A stretch of DNA of 64,000 nucleotides from Rhodoferax sp. (GTDB lineage Bacteria; Pseudomonadota; Gammaproteobacteria; Burkholderiales; Burkholderiaceae_C): NCBI RefSeq assembly GCF_018063565.1, contig NZ_JAGPBB010000004.1, forward strand, positions 32,613 to 96,612, given 5' to 3'. Of this stretch, positions 9,675-18,561 are shown piece by piece; position 1 is the first letter of the stretch, and each line of letters starts with the position of its first letter. Position numbers and translations under genes: made by a program. The notes under the pieces are model-generated. The model saw only the letters and a program-made list of their open reading frames with translations. It made no database searches and had not been told where the DNA came from.

Positions 9675-10757
9675 ATGCCGATTCACGCTCCTTTGATCAT
9701 TGATATCGCCGGACTGACACTGACCAAGGTTGATCGCCAGCGCCTCAAACACCCCCTGGTCGGCGGCATGATCCTGTTCGCCCGCAATTGGCACAGCCGG
9801 GAGCAACTGTCAGAGCTGTGCCACAGCATCAAAAAAGTGCGATCTGACTTGCTGATTTGTGTGGACCACGAGGGCGGGCGGGTGCAGCGCTTTAAAGCAG
9901 ACGGGTTTACCCATGTGCCACCGATGCGTGCCTTGGGTGAGTTGTGGCGAGACGACGGCAAGGATGCGGTGGGCTCCGGGGCGATGCGCGCCACCGCCGC
10001 AGCCAGCGCGTGTGGCTATGTGCTGGGCGCGGAACTGCGCGCCTGTGGTGTCGATCTGAGTTTTGCCCCGGTGCTTGACCTGGACTGGGCCAACAGCGGG
10101 GTGATTGGTGACCGCGCCTTTGACGCGGACGCCCGCGTGGTCAGCCTGCTGGCCAAGAGCCTGATGCACGGCCTGTTGCAGGCGGGGATGGCCAATTGTG
10201 GCAAACACTTTCCGGGACACGGATACGTGCGGGCCGACTCACACACCGATATTCCAGTGGACCCACGTGGCCTCCAAGCGATCCTGAAAGATGACGCTGC
10301 GCCCTACCGCTGGCTGAGTGGCAGCCTGAACAGCGTGATGCCCGCGCATGTGGTCTACCCCAAGGTGGACGGCAAACCGGCGGGTTTTTCAGCACGCTGG
10401 CTGCAAGATGTACTGCGTGGCCAATTGGGCTTTGCCGGTGCAGTCTTTAGTGACGACCTTTCCATGGCCGGTGCGCGGGTGATTGACGGGCAACCGGTCA
10501 GCACTACCGAGGCGGCCGTGGTGGCGCTGAATGCTGGGTGTGATCTGGTGCTGTTGTGCAACCAGTCTGTCGGGCTAGGCGAGGAGTTGGATGGGCTGAT
10601 CAATGGTCTGACCGAAGCGCAGCTCAAGGGGCGGTGGTTGCCCGATGAACGCAGCGAAGAGCGTCGTCTGACCCTGCTGCCAGGCACCCGAGCCACGGCC
10701 TGGGATGACCTGATGGTGCAACCCGCCTACATGCAGGCGCTGGACTTGCTTCCCTGA
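9675..10757 (+). CDS. nagZ: beta-N-acetylhexosaminidase NagZ
   Basis: Cytoplasmic glycoside hydrolase family 3 enzyme that removes GlcNAc from anhydro-muropeptides in cell-wall recycling. Signatures are VDHEGGRVQRF near residue 63, KHFPGHG at 177-183 followed by the catalytic D-S-H loop (about 188-190), and the nucleophile Asp in VFSDDLSM (about 260). Length is 360 residues. No clear Shine-Dalgarno sequence is seen before the ATG; the upstream bases belong to copy A of the 46-nt element. The gene ends the lepA-nagZ run and converges on the chemoreceptor gene 10 bases away. Confidence 0.95.
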   Translation: MPIHAPLIIDIAGLTLTKVDRQRLKHPLVGGMILFARNWHSREQLSELCHSIKKVRSDLLICVDHEGGRVQRFKADGFTHVPPMRALGELWRDDGKDAVGSGAMRATAAASACGYVLGAELRACGVDLSFAPVLDLDWANSGVIGDRAFDADARVVSLLAKSLMHGLLQAGMANCGKHFPGHGYVRADSHTDIPVDPRGLQAILKDDAAPYRWLSGSLNSVMPAHVVYPKVDGKPAGFSARWLQDVLRGQLGFAGAVFSDDLSMAGARVIDGQPVSTTEAAVVALNAGCDLVLLCNQSVGLGEELDGLINGLTEAQLKGRWLPDERSEERRLTLLPGTRATAWDDLMVQPAYMQALDLLP

Positions 10758-10766
10758 GCTTGGAAG

Positions 10767-12362
10767 TTACCGACCTGCCGTCACCTGCGCCCCAGACGAG
10801 AGCCGCAGCGTGCGTGTACCGGCCGTGTCAAGTTTAAAGACATTGACGATCTGCGCCAGGCGTTCTGCCTGGGTCTTGAGGTTCTCGGCCGATGCAGCAC
10901 TTTGTTCCACCAGTGCAGCGTTCTGTTGTGTCATTTGATCCAACGCTTGAATCGAGCTGTTGATCTCGGCAATTTCATGGTTTTGCTCGGCTGACGCTGC
11001 GGTGATCTGCGCGATGACTTGCGTTACCCGTTGTACGCTGTCGACGATGTCGTGCATGGAAGCGCCGGCCCGGTCTGCCAGCTCGGAGCCGGCCGACACC
11101 TTGTTGACACTGGACTCAATCAGCGCCTTGATCTCGCGGGCGGCCTGAGCACTGCGCTGGGCCAACTGGCGTACTTCCGTGGCCACTACGGCAAAACCAC
11201 GACCTTGTTCACCGGCTCTTGCCGCCTCGACAGCTGCGTTGAGCGCCAGAATATTGGTCTGGAAGGCAATACCATCAATGACGGCAATGATGTCGCTGAT
11301 CTTGCTGGAGCTGCGGTGAATGTCCTGCATGGTGCTGACCACCTCGGCGACCACCTCGCCTCCACGTTGGGCCAGTCCGGAGGCGTCATTGGCCATGGTG
11401 TTGGCGCTCAATGCTGCCTCACCACTGTGGCGTACGACCTCGGTCAGGTTGCTGACACTTTGTGCTGTTTTGACCAGGTTGCTGGCCGCCTCTTCGGTGC
11501 GCATCGACAGGTCCATGGTGCCGCTGGCGATTTCAGCGCTGGCCATGCGCACACTTGCCGCAGTTTCATGCACGTCAGTCATCGAACTGGACAACTCCTG
11601 TGCCATGCGGGTCATGGCGTTCATCAATTGTCCAAGCTCGTCGCCGGTGTCCTTGAGGTGCTGATTGGTCAGATCACTGGCTGCGATCCGCTGCGCCGCG
11701 ACCACCGCGGCGCGCAGTGGCGGAATCACGGTACGGTAGGTCAGCAGCCCAATCACGGCACCCACCACCACTGCCAGGCCGCCCAGGCTCCAGAGCGTGA
11801 TCAAGGCATTTCGGTACGTCGCCGAGGCGAATGCTGCCGAGCGGGCGGAGTCCGCCTCGATGGCAGTCACCAGCTTGTCCAACGTCGCCAGCAGCAACAA
11901 CTGGGCCGGCCTGAACTGGCTGCGTATGGCTTCACTGGCGGCCGGAATGTCCTGGTTCAGTGATTGTTCAATCACCGCGTCTAACCCGGTCTTGAGCGCC
12001 GCCTCTTGCGACTGGAGATTTTCGAGCGCCAGTCGCGTCACCGAGTCGTCAAACCGGTTCTGCAGCTCTTCACGCAATTGCGCATACTGCTTGGCAACGT
12101 CTTTCATGCGTTTGAGTTCAGACTTCTTGAACGACATGTCGTCTTGCAGAACCACGTCGCGAATCGCCAGGGACTGGTCACGAACCAGATCACGCAGCCC
12201 GATGGCAAGGTGCAACTTGCGCGCATCGGTTTGGACGATTTGTTTCAGATTTCTGTCCACCACCCCCATCCGATTGGCAGAAACCGCTGTCAGCGCAAGC
12301 AATAGGAGCAGTAACACACTGAACCCGGCCAACAAACGGGGGCCAATCTTGAGCTTGAGCAT
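10767..12362 (-). CDS. methyl-accepting chemotaxis protein (4-helix-bundle type)
   Basis: Chemoreceptor of 531 residues. Membrane segment 1 is at about 8-30, a mainly helical periplasmic domain of about 150 residues follows, and membrane segment 2 is at about 187-210. A HAMP domain leads to the signalling domain with the tip [18 protein letters not shown] and [18 protein letters not shown]. There is no C-terminal CheR-docking pentapeptide. The ligand is unknown. It lies 46 bases downstream of a gene for a small periplasmic sensor-like protein on the same strand, and the two are probably co-transcribed. Confidence 0.93.
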   Translation of the reverse strand: MLKLKIGPRLLAGFSVLLLLLLALTAVSANRMGVVDRNLKQIVQTDARKLHLAIGLRDLVRDQSLAIRDVVLQDDMSFKKSELKRMKDVAKQYAQLREELQNRFDDSVTRLALENLQSQEAALKTGLDAVIEQSLNQDIPAASEAIRSQFRPAQLLLLATLDKLVTAIEADSARSAAFASATYRNALITLWSLGGLAVVVGAVIGLLTYRTVIPPLRAAVVAAQRIAASDLTNQHLKDTGDELGQLMNAMTRMAQELSSSMTDVHETAASVRMASAEIASGTMDLSMRTEEAASNLVKTAQSVSNLTEVVRHSGEAALSANTMANDASGLAQRGGEVVAEVVSTMQDIHRSSSKISDIIAVIDGIAFQTNILALNAAVEAARAGEQGRGFAVVATEVRQLAQRSAQAAREIKALIESSVNKVSAGSELADRAGASMHDIVDSVQRVTQVIAQITAASAEQNHEIAEINSSIQALDQMTQQNAALVEQSAASAENLKTQAERLAQIVNVFKLDTAGTRTLRLSSGAQVTAGR

Positions 12363-12408
12363 ACGGATTCTCCCGTGACTGAAGGAGGGGGTGACGGGGG
12401 CTGCAACC

Positions 12409-12978
12409 CTACTCGGCCGTCACACTGCCGTGCAGGATGCCAATGGCCTTGCCACCGTCCAGAATGGGTGCTGATATCTGCACGCTCTTGATCTGGGTTG
12501 TGGGATCAGGCTTGATTTCATTGTCCATCCAGGCCTGGCCTTTGAGTGCTTGTACGGCGGCGGGGCGACTGCCGTTATTGAACAGCAGCGTTTTGCTGCT
12601 GCCGGCGATGACATTGGCTTTCTGGTCACGCAAAAACAGTTTATTGAGGTTTTTGTCGGCTTCCCACTTCTGGATTTGCTGTCCGGCGGGGCTGTTCAGG
12701 GTGGACAATACCACCGGATCCTTGTCGTCCAGATCATTCCATTTGGCATTGGTCATGCCTGGCAGAAAACCACCCTTGGCGTTGGCCTCGCGTGTGGCGG
12801 AGAGCATCAGTGGATGAGCGGCCCATTCCACCAGTTGCTTCTGGTACTTGCTGACTTTGGCCTGCAAGTCGGCAGTTAACTCAGCGGTATGGACAAGGCC
12901 TACCGATAGAGCTAGGCCCAGACCGAGCGCGGTCTTGCGAATGAGTGACGAGAGACGGGTTTCGGTGCTGATAAACAT
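12409..12978 (-). CDS. exported PDC/Cache-like sensor-domain protein
   Basis: Periplasmic protein of 189 residues with a signal peptide ([15 protein letters not shown]) and no other membrane segment. The body looks like a single PDC-type sensor domain: an N-terminal long helix ([16 protein letters not shown]), then strands around [15 protein letters not shown], and a terminal [16 protein letters not shown]-type strand pair. It has no signalling module of its own. The start at 12978 is chosen because GGAG lies 7 bases upstream; an in-frame ATG 18 bases earlier is less likely. Being the first gene of a pair with a chemoreceptor suggests it binds ligand for that receptor, which is inference. Confidence 0.7.
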   Translation of the reverse strand: MFISTETRLSSLIRKTALGLGLALSVGLVHTAELTADLQAKVSKYQKQLVEWAAHPLMLSATREANAKGGFLPGMTNAKWNDLDDKDPVVLSTLNSPAGQQIQKWEADKNLNKLFLRDQKANVIAGSSKTLLFNNGSRPAAVQALKGQAWMDNEIKPDPTTQIKSVQISAPILDGGKAIGILHGSVTAE

Positions 12979-13136
12979 ATGAGGTCTCCGTGGCATGGCT
13001 GAGGTTGACGTGCAAGCAGCCAGCGACGGGCCAGAATCCAGGCAACGCTGGTTGCACAGACCATTCTAGGCAGACCGCCGGATTTGGTATTGATCCTGGT
13101 CATGTTTCGGATCGGTGCCTGGCGAAATGGTTTTGC

Positions 13137-13364
13137 TCAGGGTGAGCGGTGCAGCCGGGGTGCCGACAAGGCGGCCATCATGTCGTCCAGCGCCACGTCA
13201 ATGTTCGGTTCGGAGACCAGCATCCGGGCGCCGATCAGCAGTTTTCGCAACTCTTGCAAGTCTTTGACGGTAGGTGCCACCTTGATCTGGGCCAGGGCAG
13301 CGCTGCGGTTGCCTGCCTTGATCAGGGCCAGCACCTTGGGTGCCCATACGCTTGGTCGTGCCAT
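13137..13364 (-). CDS. small hypothetical protein
   Basis: A 75-residue basic protein, MARPSVWAPKVLALIKAG at the N-terminus and a helical LQELRKLLIGARM stretch, with no signal peptide or membrane segment. The start at 13364 is supported by AGGAG 8 bases upstream; a longer reading frame begins at 13451 but would overlap the start of the divergent yciH-like gene. I recall similar short proteins in Comamonadaceae but no function. It is divergent from the yciH-like gene with a 67-base spacer. Confidence 0.6.
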   Translation of the reverse strand: MARPSVWAPKVLALIKAGNRSAALAQIKVAPTVKDLQELRKLLIGARMLVSEPNIDVALDDMMAALSAPRLHRSP

Positions 13365-13431
13365 CCGGTTTGCTCCTGGTTGTGGCGCTGAAGGGTAACA
13401 CCCTGCGCCTGAAACGTGGACAATTCCGCTC

Positions 13432-13797
13432 ATGAAAAGTAAATTCTCCACGGGTGGTCTGGTCTACAGCACTGAGAGCGGCCGCACCTGCCCGGGTTGC
13501 AGCCAGGCGCTGGCCCAGTGTCGATGCCAGATGGCCAGCCCACGCGCCAAGGGTGATGGGGTGGTGCGTGTCTCGCGTGAAACCAAAGGCCGCGCCGGCA
13601 AAGGCGTGACCCTGGTCAAAGGGCTCGATCTGGATGATGCGGCCTTGCAGACTTTGGGCAAACAGCTGCGCGTGGCCTGTGGCTGCGGCGGGACCGTCAA
13701 AGACGGCGTGATCGAAGTGCAGGGCGAGCAGTGTGAGCGCATCATCGAACTGATGAAGGCCAAAGGGTTCAACGTCAAACGCGCGGGTGGCGGATGA
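13432..13797 (+). CDS. yciH: SUI1/YciH family translation factor
   Basis: Bacterial homologue of eukaryotic initiation factor eIF1, 121 residues. The N-terminus has a Cys-rich knuckle (CPGCSQALAQCRC). The SUI1 core has VTLVKGLDLD, LGKQLRVACGCGGTVKDG and IEVQGEQCERIIELMKAKGF. YciH is thought to affect start-site fidelity or to inhibit translation under stress. The stop overlaps the start of the DUF3820 gene by 4 bases (ATGA), so the two are coupled. Confidence 0.9.
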   Translation: MKSKFSTGGLVYSTESGRTCPGCSQALAQCRCQMASPRAKGDGVVRVSRETKGRAGKGVTLVKGLDLDDAALQTLGKQLRVACGCGGTVKDGVIEVQGEQCERIIELMKAKGFNVKRAGGG

Positions 13798-14006
13798 ACC
13801 CGGATGACCTGCAACTGTTGGTGACCCGAGTCATGCCTTTTGGCAAATACAAAGGGCGGCTGATCGCGGACCTGCCAGGGTATTACCTGACCTGGTTTGT
13901 CCGCGCCGGTGTTCCCAAAGGGGAAATTGGCCGACTCGTGGCGCTGATGCACGAGATCGACCACAACGGCTTGTCGGATCTGCTCACACCGCTGCGAAGT
14001 GCCTGA
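13794..14006 (+). CDS. DUF3820 family protein
   Basis: A 70-residue protein whose core MPFGKYKGRLIADLPGYYLTW is the DUF3820 hallmark; similar motifs occur in the putative quorum-sensing-regulated or exonuclease-associated domains that bind nucleic acid. The function is not known. It overlaps the yciH-like gene by 4 bases and therefore shares its transcript. No terminator is visible before the quinone oxidoreductase gene 86 bases downstream. Confidence 0.82.
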   Translation: MNPDDLQLLVTRVMPFGKYKGRLIADLPGYYLTWFVRAGVPKGEIGRLVALMHEIDHNGLSDLLTPLRSA

Positions 14007-14092
14007 ATCGGGTTAAGCACGAAGCCGTCATGTGCACCGGGTTTTCGTGGCAACATCAGCGCCTCTTACTGTCAACTGCAAGGAATCAAGTC

Positions 14093-15088
14093 ATGACTCA
14101 GCAAGCATCGCGCGCCATCGTTATCAGCCAGCACGGTGGGCCAGAGCAACTTCAAGTGATGAATGTCATGGTGGGCCAGCCTGGCCCGGGCCAAGTGCGC
14201 ATACGTCACCATGCGGTGGGCCTGAATTTCATCGACATCTACCAGCGCAGTGGCCTGTATCCGATGCCGATGCCACTGCAGCTAGGCATGGAGGCGGCCG
14301 GCGTGGTTGAGGCCGTGGGTGAGGGGGTCAGTCACCTGCAGGTGGGCGACCGTGCCGCCTATGCCAGCCAGCCTCCCGGCAGTTATTGCGAATTGCGGGT
14401 CATGCCCGCTCAATGTGTTTGCAAATTGCCAGACGCCATCAGTTTTGAGACGGGTGCGGCGATGATGCTCAAAGGTCTGACCGCCCAGTACCTGCTCAAA
14501 CGCACACTGCCACAAGGCGGCCTGCAAACCGGTGACTTTGTACTGTTTCATGCAGCCGCGGGCGGTGTCGGCCTGATTGCCTGCCAGTGGGCTGCGGCGA
14601 TGGGCCTGCAATTGATTGGTACGGCCGGGTCGGACGCCAAATGCGCGCTGGCCAAGGCCAACGGTGCTGCCTATGTCATCAATTACGCCACCGAAGACTT
14701 TGCCGCCCGAGTCAAGGACATCACCGCTGGCAGAGGTGTCAAAGTGGTGTACGACTCGGTGGGTAAAGACACCTGGGACAAATCACTGGATTGCCTGCAA
14801 CCCTTTGGTTTGATGGCGAGCTTTGGCAATGCCTCAGGGCCGGTACCGCCGTTTGCTCCGGGGATGTTGGGCGCCAAGGGATCACTCTATGTGACGCGTC
14901 AGACGCTGTTTACCCATATCGCCAACCGCGAAAGCACACAGGCGATGGCTGATGATCTGTTTGCGGTGGTGACCAGCGGCCAGGTCAAGATTCATATTGA
15001 TCAACGTTATGCGCTGGCCGATGTGCAGCAAGCGCACCGCGATCTGGAGGCCCGCAAAACCACGGGTTGCACCGTGCTGACGCTATAG
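14093..15088 (+). CDS. qor: NADPH:quinone oxidoreductase (zeta-crystallin-like)
   Basis: Medium-chain dehydrogenase/reductase without zinc, 331 residues. The N-terminal GroES-like domain has VGLNFIDIYQRSGLYP and LGMEAAGVVEAVGEGV. The Rossmann domain has the nucleotide-binding AAAGGVGLIACQWA motif. The family reduces quinones by one electron using NADPH. The ATG at 14093 is the family start; an ORF start at 14030 would only add unrelated residues. RBS AAGGAATCAAGTC precedes it. Confidence 0.93.
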   Translation: MTQQASRAIVISQHGGPEQLQVMNVMVGQPGPGQVRIRHHAVGLNFIDIYQRSGLYPMPMPLQLGMEAAGVVEAVGEGVSHLQVGDRAAYASQPPGSYCELRVMPAQCVCKLPDAISFETGAAMMLKGLTAQYLLKRTLPQGGLQTGDFVLFHAAAGGVGLIACQWAAAMGLQLIGTAGSDAKCALAKANGAAYVINYATEDFAARVKDITAGRGVKVVYDSVGKDTWDKSLDCLQPFGLMASFGNASGPVPPFAPGMLGAKGSLYVTRQTLFTHIANRESTQAMADDLFAVVTSGQVKIHIDQRYALADVQQAHRDLEARKTTGCTVLTL

Positions 15089-15089
15089 C

Positions 15090-15335
15090 TTGGCTGAACC
15101 CATATTCCGCGTCCGTCCACCGACTCGCCGTCAATCTGGTCGTTGCCAGGCAAGATGCGCTTGAAGCGAACGCCTGCCTTTTGCAACACCCGCACCGACG
15201 CCGCGTTTCCCACGATCGCGGTGGCCACCAACGGGTGCACACTCTGTTCCATCATTTGCCGGGTGGCGGTGGCCAGCACCCCTCGGTGGCACAACCTTGC
15301 TCCCAAAACGAGTTGAAAAAGTACTATTCAGAATT
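15090..15335 (-). pseudogene. remnant of a GNAT acetyltransferase
   Basis: Reading the minus strand, one frame has FWEQGCATEG, the acetyl-CoA loop of GNAT enzymes. The frame then has to shift by one base in a run of four G (near 15286) to continue as VLATATRQMMEQS...VGNAASVRVLQKAG, the second GNAT motif, up to NDQIDGESVDG. A stop codon also lies directly upstream of FW, and the N-terminal half is missing. It is therefore a decayed C-terminal fragment, possibly of a rimJ-like acetyltransferase. Confidence 0.65.
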
Positions 15336-15549
15336 GCTTGCCTCAACGGAATCGCTGATCTCCGCGTCGAGTTCATCCAGGTAAAGGCTATCCGATTGGC
15401 GCCGAACGGCCCGGGTGGGCCAGACCCATGCCAGGTCGGGTGACCAGCGGCATTCAAGATTCAAAGTAACCGTTACACCAACGAGCGCTAGGCCTGCCCG
15501 CCAGGCTGGCGTGTAAGGTGCCTTCACCCATCACAAGGGTGAGAGCGGG
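15336..15549. other. gene-poor spacer with two hairpins
   Basis: Together with the pseudogene this makes a 461-base stretch between qor and the DUF2845 gene without an intact gene. I see no recognisable protein in any frame. Two inverted repeats lie close to the end of the DUF2845 gene: GCCTG-CCCGC-CAGGC near 15499-15513, extendable with a bulge, and TCACCC/GGGTGA near 15526-15543. Neither has a strong T-run, but together they may end DUF2845 transcription. Confidence 0.4.
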
Positions 15550-15897
15550 CTATTTCACTCGGTCACCGTACTTGATGGAGATCACTTTGCCGCCGTCAAT
15601 TTGCAGCGTCGTCATAAATTGGCCAAAACCTGGGTTGTAGGTCCACTCATCCACATTTCTGCAGGATGGAACCGTGACAACGGTACCAGTGCCCGTCGTT
15701 GCGCCTTGTGTTGGTTCAACGGGTTTGCAGAAAGTGTCTTTGACAGCTGGTTCACCACAGCGCTGGAGAAGCGACGATCGCGTGTCACCCACATTGACCG
15801 ATTCGTTCTTGCAGCGCAAGTACTCAGCCGACGCTGAAATCGGCAGCAGCAGTAGAAGAGCTGCGGCAACAGGCAGTAGACTGAAATGTTTTTTCAT
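15550..15897 (-). CDS. DUF2845 family exported protein
   Basis: A 115-residue secreted protein with a clear signal peptide (LLPVAAALLLLLPISASA). The mature part has the DUF2845 pattern: LRCKNESVNVGDTRSSLLQRCGEPAVKD, a variable middle, then EWTYNPGFGQFMTTLQIDGGKV. Four Cys in the mature protein may form disulfides. Related proteins are assigned no function that I know. GAGGTG lies upstream of the ATG. It is flanked on both sides by gene-poor DNA. Confidence 0.82.
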   Translation of the reverse strand: MKKHFSLLPVAAALLLLLPISASAEYLRCKNESVNVGDTRSSLLQRCGEPAVKDTFCKPVEPTQGATTGTGTVVTVPSCRNVDEWTYNPGFGQFMTTLQIDGGKVISIKYGDRVK

Positions 15898-16237
15898 GAC
15901 GTGGTCACCTCACACCGCTGGTTAATTGGGCTGTCTCATGCTGGTAGGCCTCGGAGTCCGTTGACAATTGCCCTAGACCGTCGTCGCGTTGCAATGGACG
16001 CCATACTCGCAGACACGGGTCGTGTTGAAGAGCTTGACCCCTTGCAAAACTCTGCTGCGCAGAGCATTTCGCCTGAAAGAGCATTGCCAGTATTGCATAA
16101 AGAGGTTCTTGATTGTTCGCCGTCGTCAAAATTCTTCTGAGCTGATAAGGGTGGCTGCTATCTTGAATCAGAAGGGCAGCTCAGACTGGCCGTGCCTATC
16201 ACGCCACCTGCCCATCCCCTGCCACCCAGACCCCTAC
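15898..16237. other. 340-base region without a recognisable gene
   Basis: No frame gives a protein I recognise. A stretch near 16128-16165, read on the minus strand, resembles a shortened copy of the 46-nt palindromic element (starting AAGATAGCA and ending GAAGAATTTTG) but needs an 8-base deletion, so it is only a possibility. The upstream promoter of the DUF2845 gene must lie at the left end. Confidence 0.35.
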
Positions 16238-16813
16238 TCAAGCCGCATCTGCCCCCGTCGTTCCCCACAAGCGCGTGCCCGAAACCTCCAGGTGTGTCAA
16301 ATACAGCCGAACCTCAAACTCAAGCTGGTGGTAACGTGGCTCCATGTAGTTGCACAGCTGGTAGAATGCCTTGTCGTGCTGGCGTTCTTTCAAATGGGCC
16401 AACTCGTGTACGCAGATCATCTTCAAAAAGTCTTCAGGCACCTGCTTGAACAGGCTGGCCACACGGATTTCACGCTTGGCCTTGAGCTTGTTGCCTTGCA
16501 CCCGCGCGATGGTGGTGTGGGTACCCAAGGCGTGCTGCATCACCTGTAGCTTGGCATCAAACGCGACTTTGTTCAAGGTTTCAGCGCCGCGCAGGTGTTC
16601 GGACTTGAGCGCCTGCACGTAGTCAAACAGCGCACGGTCGGTGCGCACGGCGTGCCCTTGCGGGTACTTTTTCAGCAGCCAGTCGGCCACGCGGTCTTCG
16701 GCCAGCAGCTTTTCCACCTGAGCCAGCGTGCCTGACGGGTAGCCCAGCAGGTAGCGCAGGGCACTGCCAGTGGGTGCAATCGCTGTGCTCTTAATAGCTA
16801 ACAACCCATTCAA
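16238..16813 (-). CDS. YgjP/DUF45-type metal-dependent hydrolase
   Basis: Zincin-like protein of 191 residues. The metal site is VHELAHLKERQHDKAFYQLC, the HExxH-type motif followed by a downstream His, typical of the YgjP/SprT-like DUF45 family. The first recognisable family segment is LRYLLGYPSG at about residue 19. The start codon is uncertain: the only upstream candidate is TTG at 16813, and the first 8 codons lie inside copy B of the 46-nt element. The frame is open up to the lysS stop codon 28 bases upstream. It probably shares the lysS transcript. Confidence 0.8.
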   Translation of the reverse strand: MNGLLAIKSTAIAPTGSALRYLLGYPSGTLAQVEKLLAEDRVADWLLKKYPQGHAVRTDRALFDYVQALKSEHLRGAETLNKVAFDAKLQVMQHALGTHTTIARVQGNKLKAKREIRVASLFKQVPEDFLKMICVHELAHLKERQHDKAFYQLCNYMEPRYHQLEFEVRLYLTHLEVSGTRLWGTTGADAA

Positions 16814-16836
16814 ATCAAGCGAGCAAGGCCATTTTT
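16791..16836 (+). repeat. 46-nt palindromic element, copy B
   Basis: Aligns without gaps to the other family members: TTAATAGCT at the left end and GGCCATTTTT at the right end. It lies between lysS and the ygjP-like gene, and on the opposite strand it encodes the TTG start and first residues (NGLLAI) of that protein. Confidence 0.7.
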
Positions 16837-16840
16837 GTGC

Positions 16841-18394
16841 TTAAACTTCGCGACGCAGCGCTGGGAACAAAATCACGTCGCGAATGCTGCTGCTGTCGGT
16901 CAGCAACATCATCAGGCGGTCCAGCCCCACACCACAGCCACCGGTGGGGGGCATGCCGTATTCCAGTGCGCGGATGAAGTCGTGGTCGTAATACATGGCC
17001 TCGTCGTCGCCACTGTCCTTGGCTGTGACTTGAGCCTGGAAGCGGGCGGCCTGCTCTTCGGCGTCATTCAGTTCGCTGAACCCGTTGCCAAATTCGCGCC
17101 CGGTGATGTACAGCTCAAAACGTTCTGTCACCTCGGGGCGGCTGTCATTGGCACGTGCCAGCGGCGAAATCTCGGTGGGGTGCTCCATGATGAAGGTGGG
17201 CTGCCAGAGCTTTTCTTCCACGGTTTCTTCAAAGTACAGCACCTGCAGGCTGGGCAGACTGCGGGTCGAGATGTGGTGCTTGGCCTCGGTGATGCCGAGT
17301 TTGGGCAGTACCGAGCGCAGCCAGGTGGCGCTGTCCACCTTCAGGCCCGAGCCGTCGTCCAGCATCTGGCCGGCTTCGGTGTATTTGCAGATGGCTTCAT
17401 GGATGGTCAGGCGCTCAAAGGGTTGTGCCAAGTCCACGGGTTTGCCCGCGTAGCTGAGCTGCAGCGTGCCCAGGGCGCGCTGCGCGGCGTCGCGGATCAG
17501 CGCTTCGGTGAAGGCCATCAAATCCTGGTAGTCCCAATACGCCGCGTAGAACTCCATCATGGTGAACTCGGGGTTGTGGCGCACGCTGATGCCTTCGTTG
17601 CGGAAGCTTCGGTTGATCTCGAACACGCGCTCAAAGCCGCCGACGATCAGGCGCTTGAGGTACAGCTCGGGTGCAATGCGCAAGAACATCTGCTGGTCCA
17701 ACGCATTGTGGTGCGTGGTGAAGGGTTTGGCGTTGGCACCACCGGGGATCGGGTGCAGCATCGGGGTCTCGACTTCGAGGAAGTCGTGCGCCACCATGAA
17801 CTCGCGGATGCCGCTCACCGCCTTGCTGCGCGCCACAAAACGCTTTCGGGTCTCTTCGTCGGTCATCAGGTCAACATAGCGCTGGCGGTATTTGACCTCC
17901 TGATCCGCCATACCGTGGAACTTGTCGGGCATCGGGCGCAGGCTTTTGGTCAGCAGGCGGATGCTGCTGGCATGAATCGACAACTCGCCGGTTTTGGTTT
18001 TGAACACCAGGCCTTCGGCGGCCACGATGTCGCCCAGATCCCAGTGTTTGAAGGCGTTGTAGATATCTTCACCGATTTCATCACGCTTGATGTAGACCTG
18101 GATGCGCCCGGTGCTGTCTTGCAGCGTGGCAAAACTGGCCTTGCCCATCACGCGCTTGAGCATCATGCGTCCGGCAATCTTTGCCATCGTGCCCTGTGCC
18201 TGCAAGTCCTCTGGCGTTTTGCCGTCATGTGCGGCCAGCAGAATGGCCGCATGGTCGGCGGGTTTGAAGTCGTTGGGAAAGGCTACCGCTTGGCCTGCGG
18301 CCTGCGCCTGACGCAGCAGCTTGAGTTTTTCGCGCCGTTCAGCCATCAACTGGTTTTCGTCTTGGGGAGCGGGGGCGGTGGTGGATTCAGACAT
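16841..18394 (-). CDS. lysS: lysyl-tRNA synthetase, class II
   Basis: Charges tRNA-Lys. At 517 residues it is usual in length. An N-terminal OB-fold binds the anticodon ([19 protein letters not shown]). Class II motif 2 is [21 protein letters not shown] and motif 3 is [14 protein letters not shown], followed by the conserved ending [12 protein letters not shown]. The stop is followed by the ygjP-like gene in the same frame, and the start is divergent from the YggT gene with a 167-base spacer. Confidence 0.97.
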   Translation of the reverse strand: MSESTTAPAPQDENQLMAERREKLKLLRQAQAAGQAVAFPNDFKPADHAAILLAAHDGKTPEDLQAQGTMAKIAGRMMLKRVMGKASFATLQDSTGRIQVYIKRDEIGEDIYNAFKHWDLGDIVAAEGLVFKTKTGELSIHASSIRLLTKSLRPMPDKFHGMADQEVKYRQRYVDLMTDEETRKRFVARSKAVSGIREFMVAHDFLEVETPMLHPIPGGANAKPFTTHHNALDQQMFLRIAPELYLKRLIVGGFERVFEINRSFRNEGISVRHNPEFTMMEFYAAYWDYQDLMAFTEALIRDAAQRALGTLQLSYAGKPVDLAQPFERLTIHEAICKYTEAGQMLDDGSGLKVDSATWLRSVLPKLGITEAKHHISTRSLPSLQVLYFEETVEEKLWQPTFIMEHPTEISPLARANDSRPEVTERFELYITGREFGNGFSELNDAEEQAARFQAQVTAKDSGDDEAMYYDHDFIRALEYGMPPTGGCGVGLDRLMMLLTDSSSIRDVILFPALRREV

Positions 18395-18561
18395 GTGAGG
18401 TAATCAGGAAAAGGTCGACTAGTGCAGCATCCATGTTGATCGACAGAGCAAAAGCAAAATCGTCAACGGTCGCAAGGGCTGCCAGGGGCACGTGCAAAAC
18501 AGCGGATTTTAAGCGGCGGCAGTATCGCTATGATCCATCGCCATCAACACTTGTGTTCACC

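Noticed and set aside
15480-15549. Possible integron attC-like site in the hairpin-rich spacer
   Set aside because: The inverted repeats lack the RYYYAAC/GTTRRRY core pair, and no integrase or cassette array is present.
16835-18403. Long plus-strand open frame (over 500 codons) opposite lysS
   Set aside because: lysS is unmistakable on the minus strand. The opposing frame is a by-product of high-GC codon bias, with His/Gln/Gly-rich nonsense and no domain.
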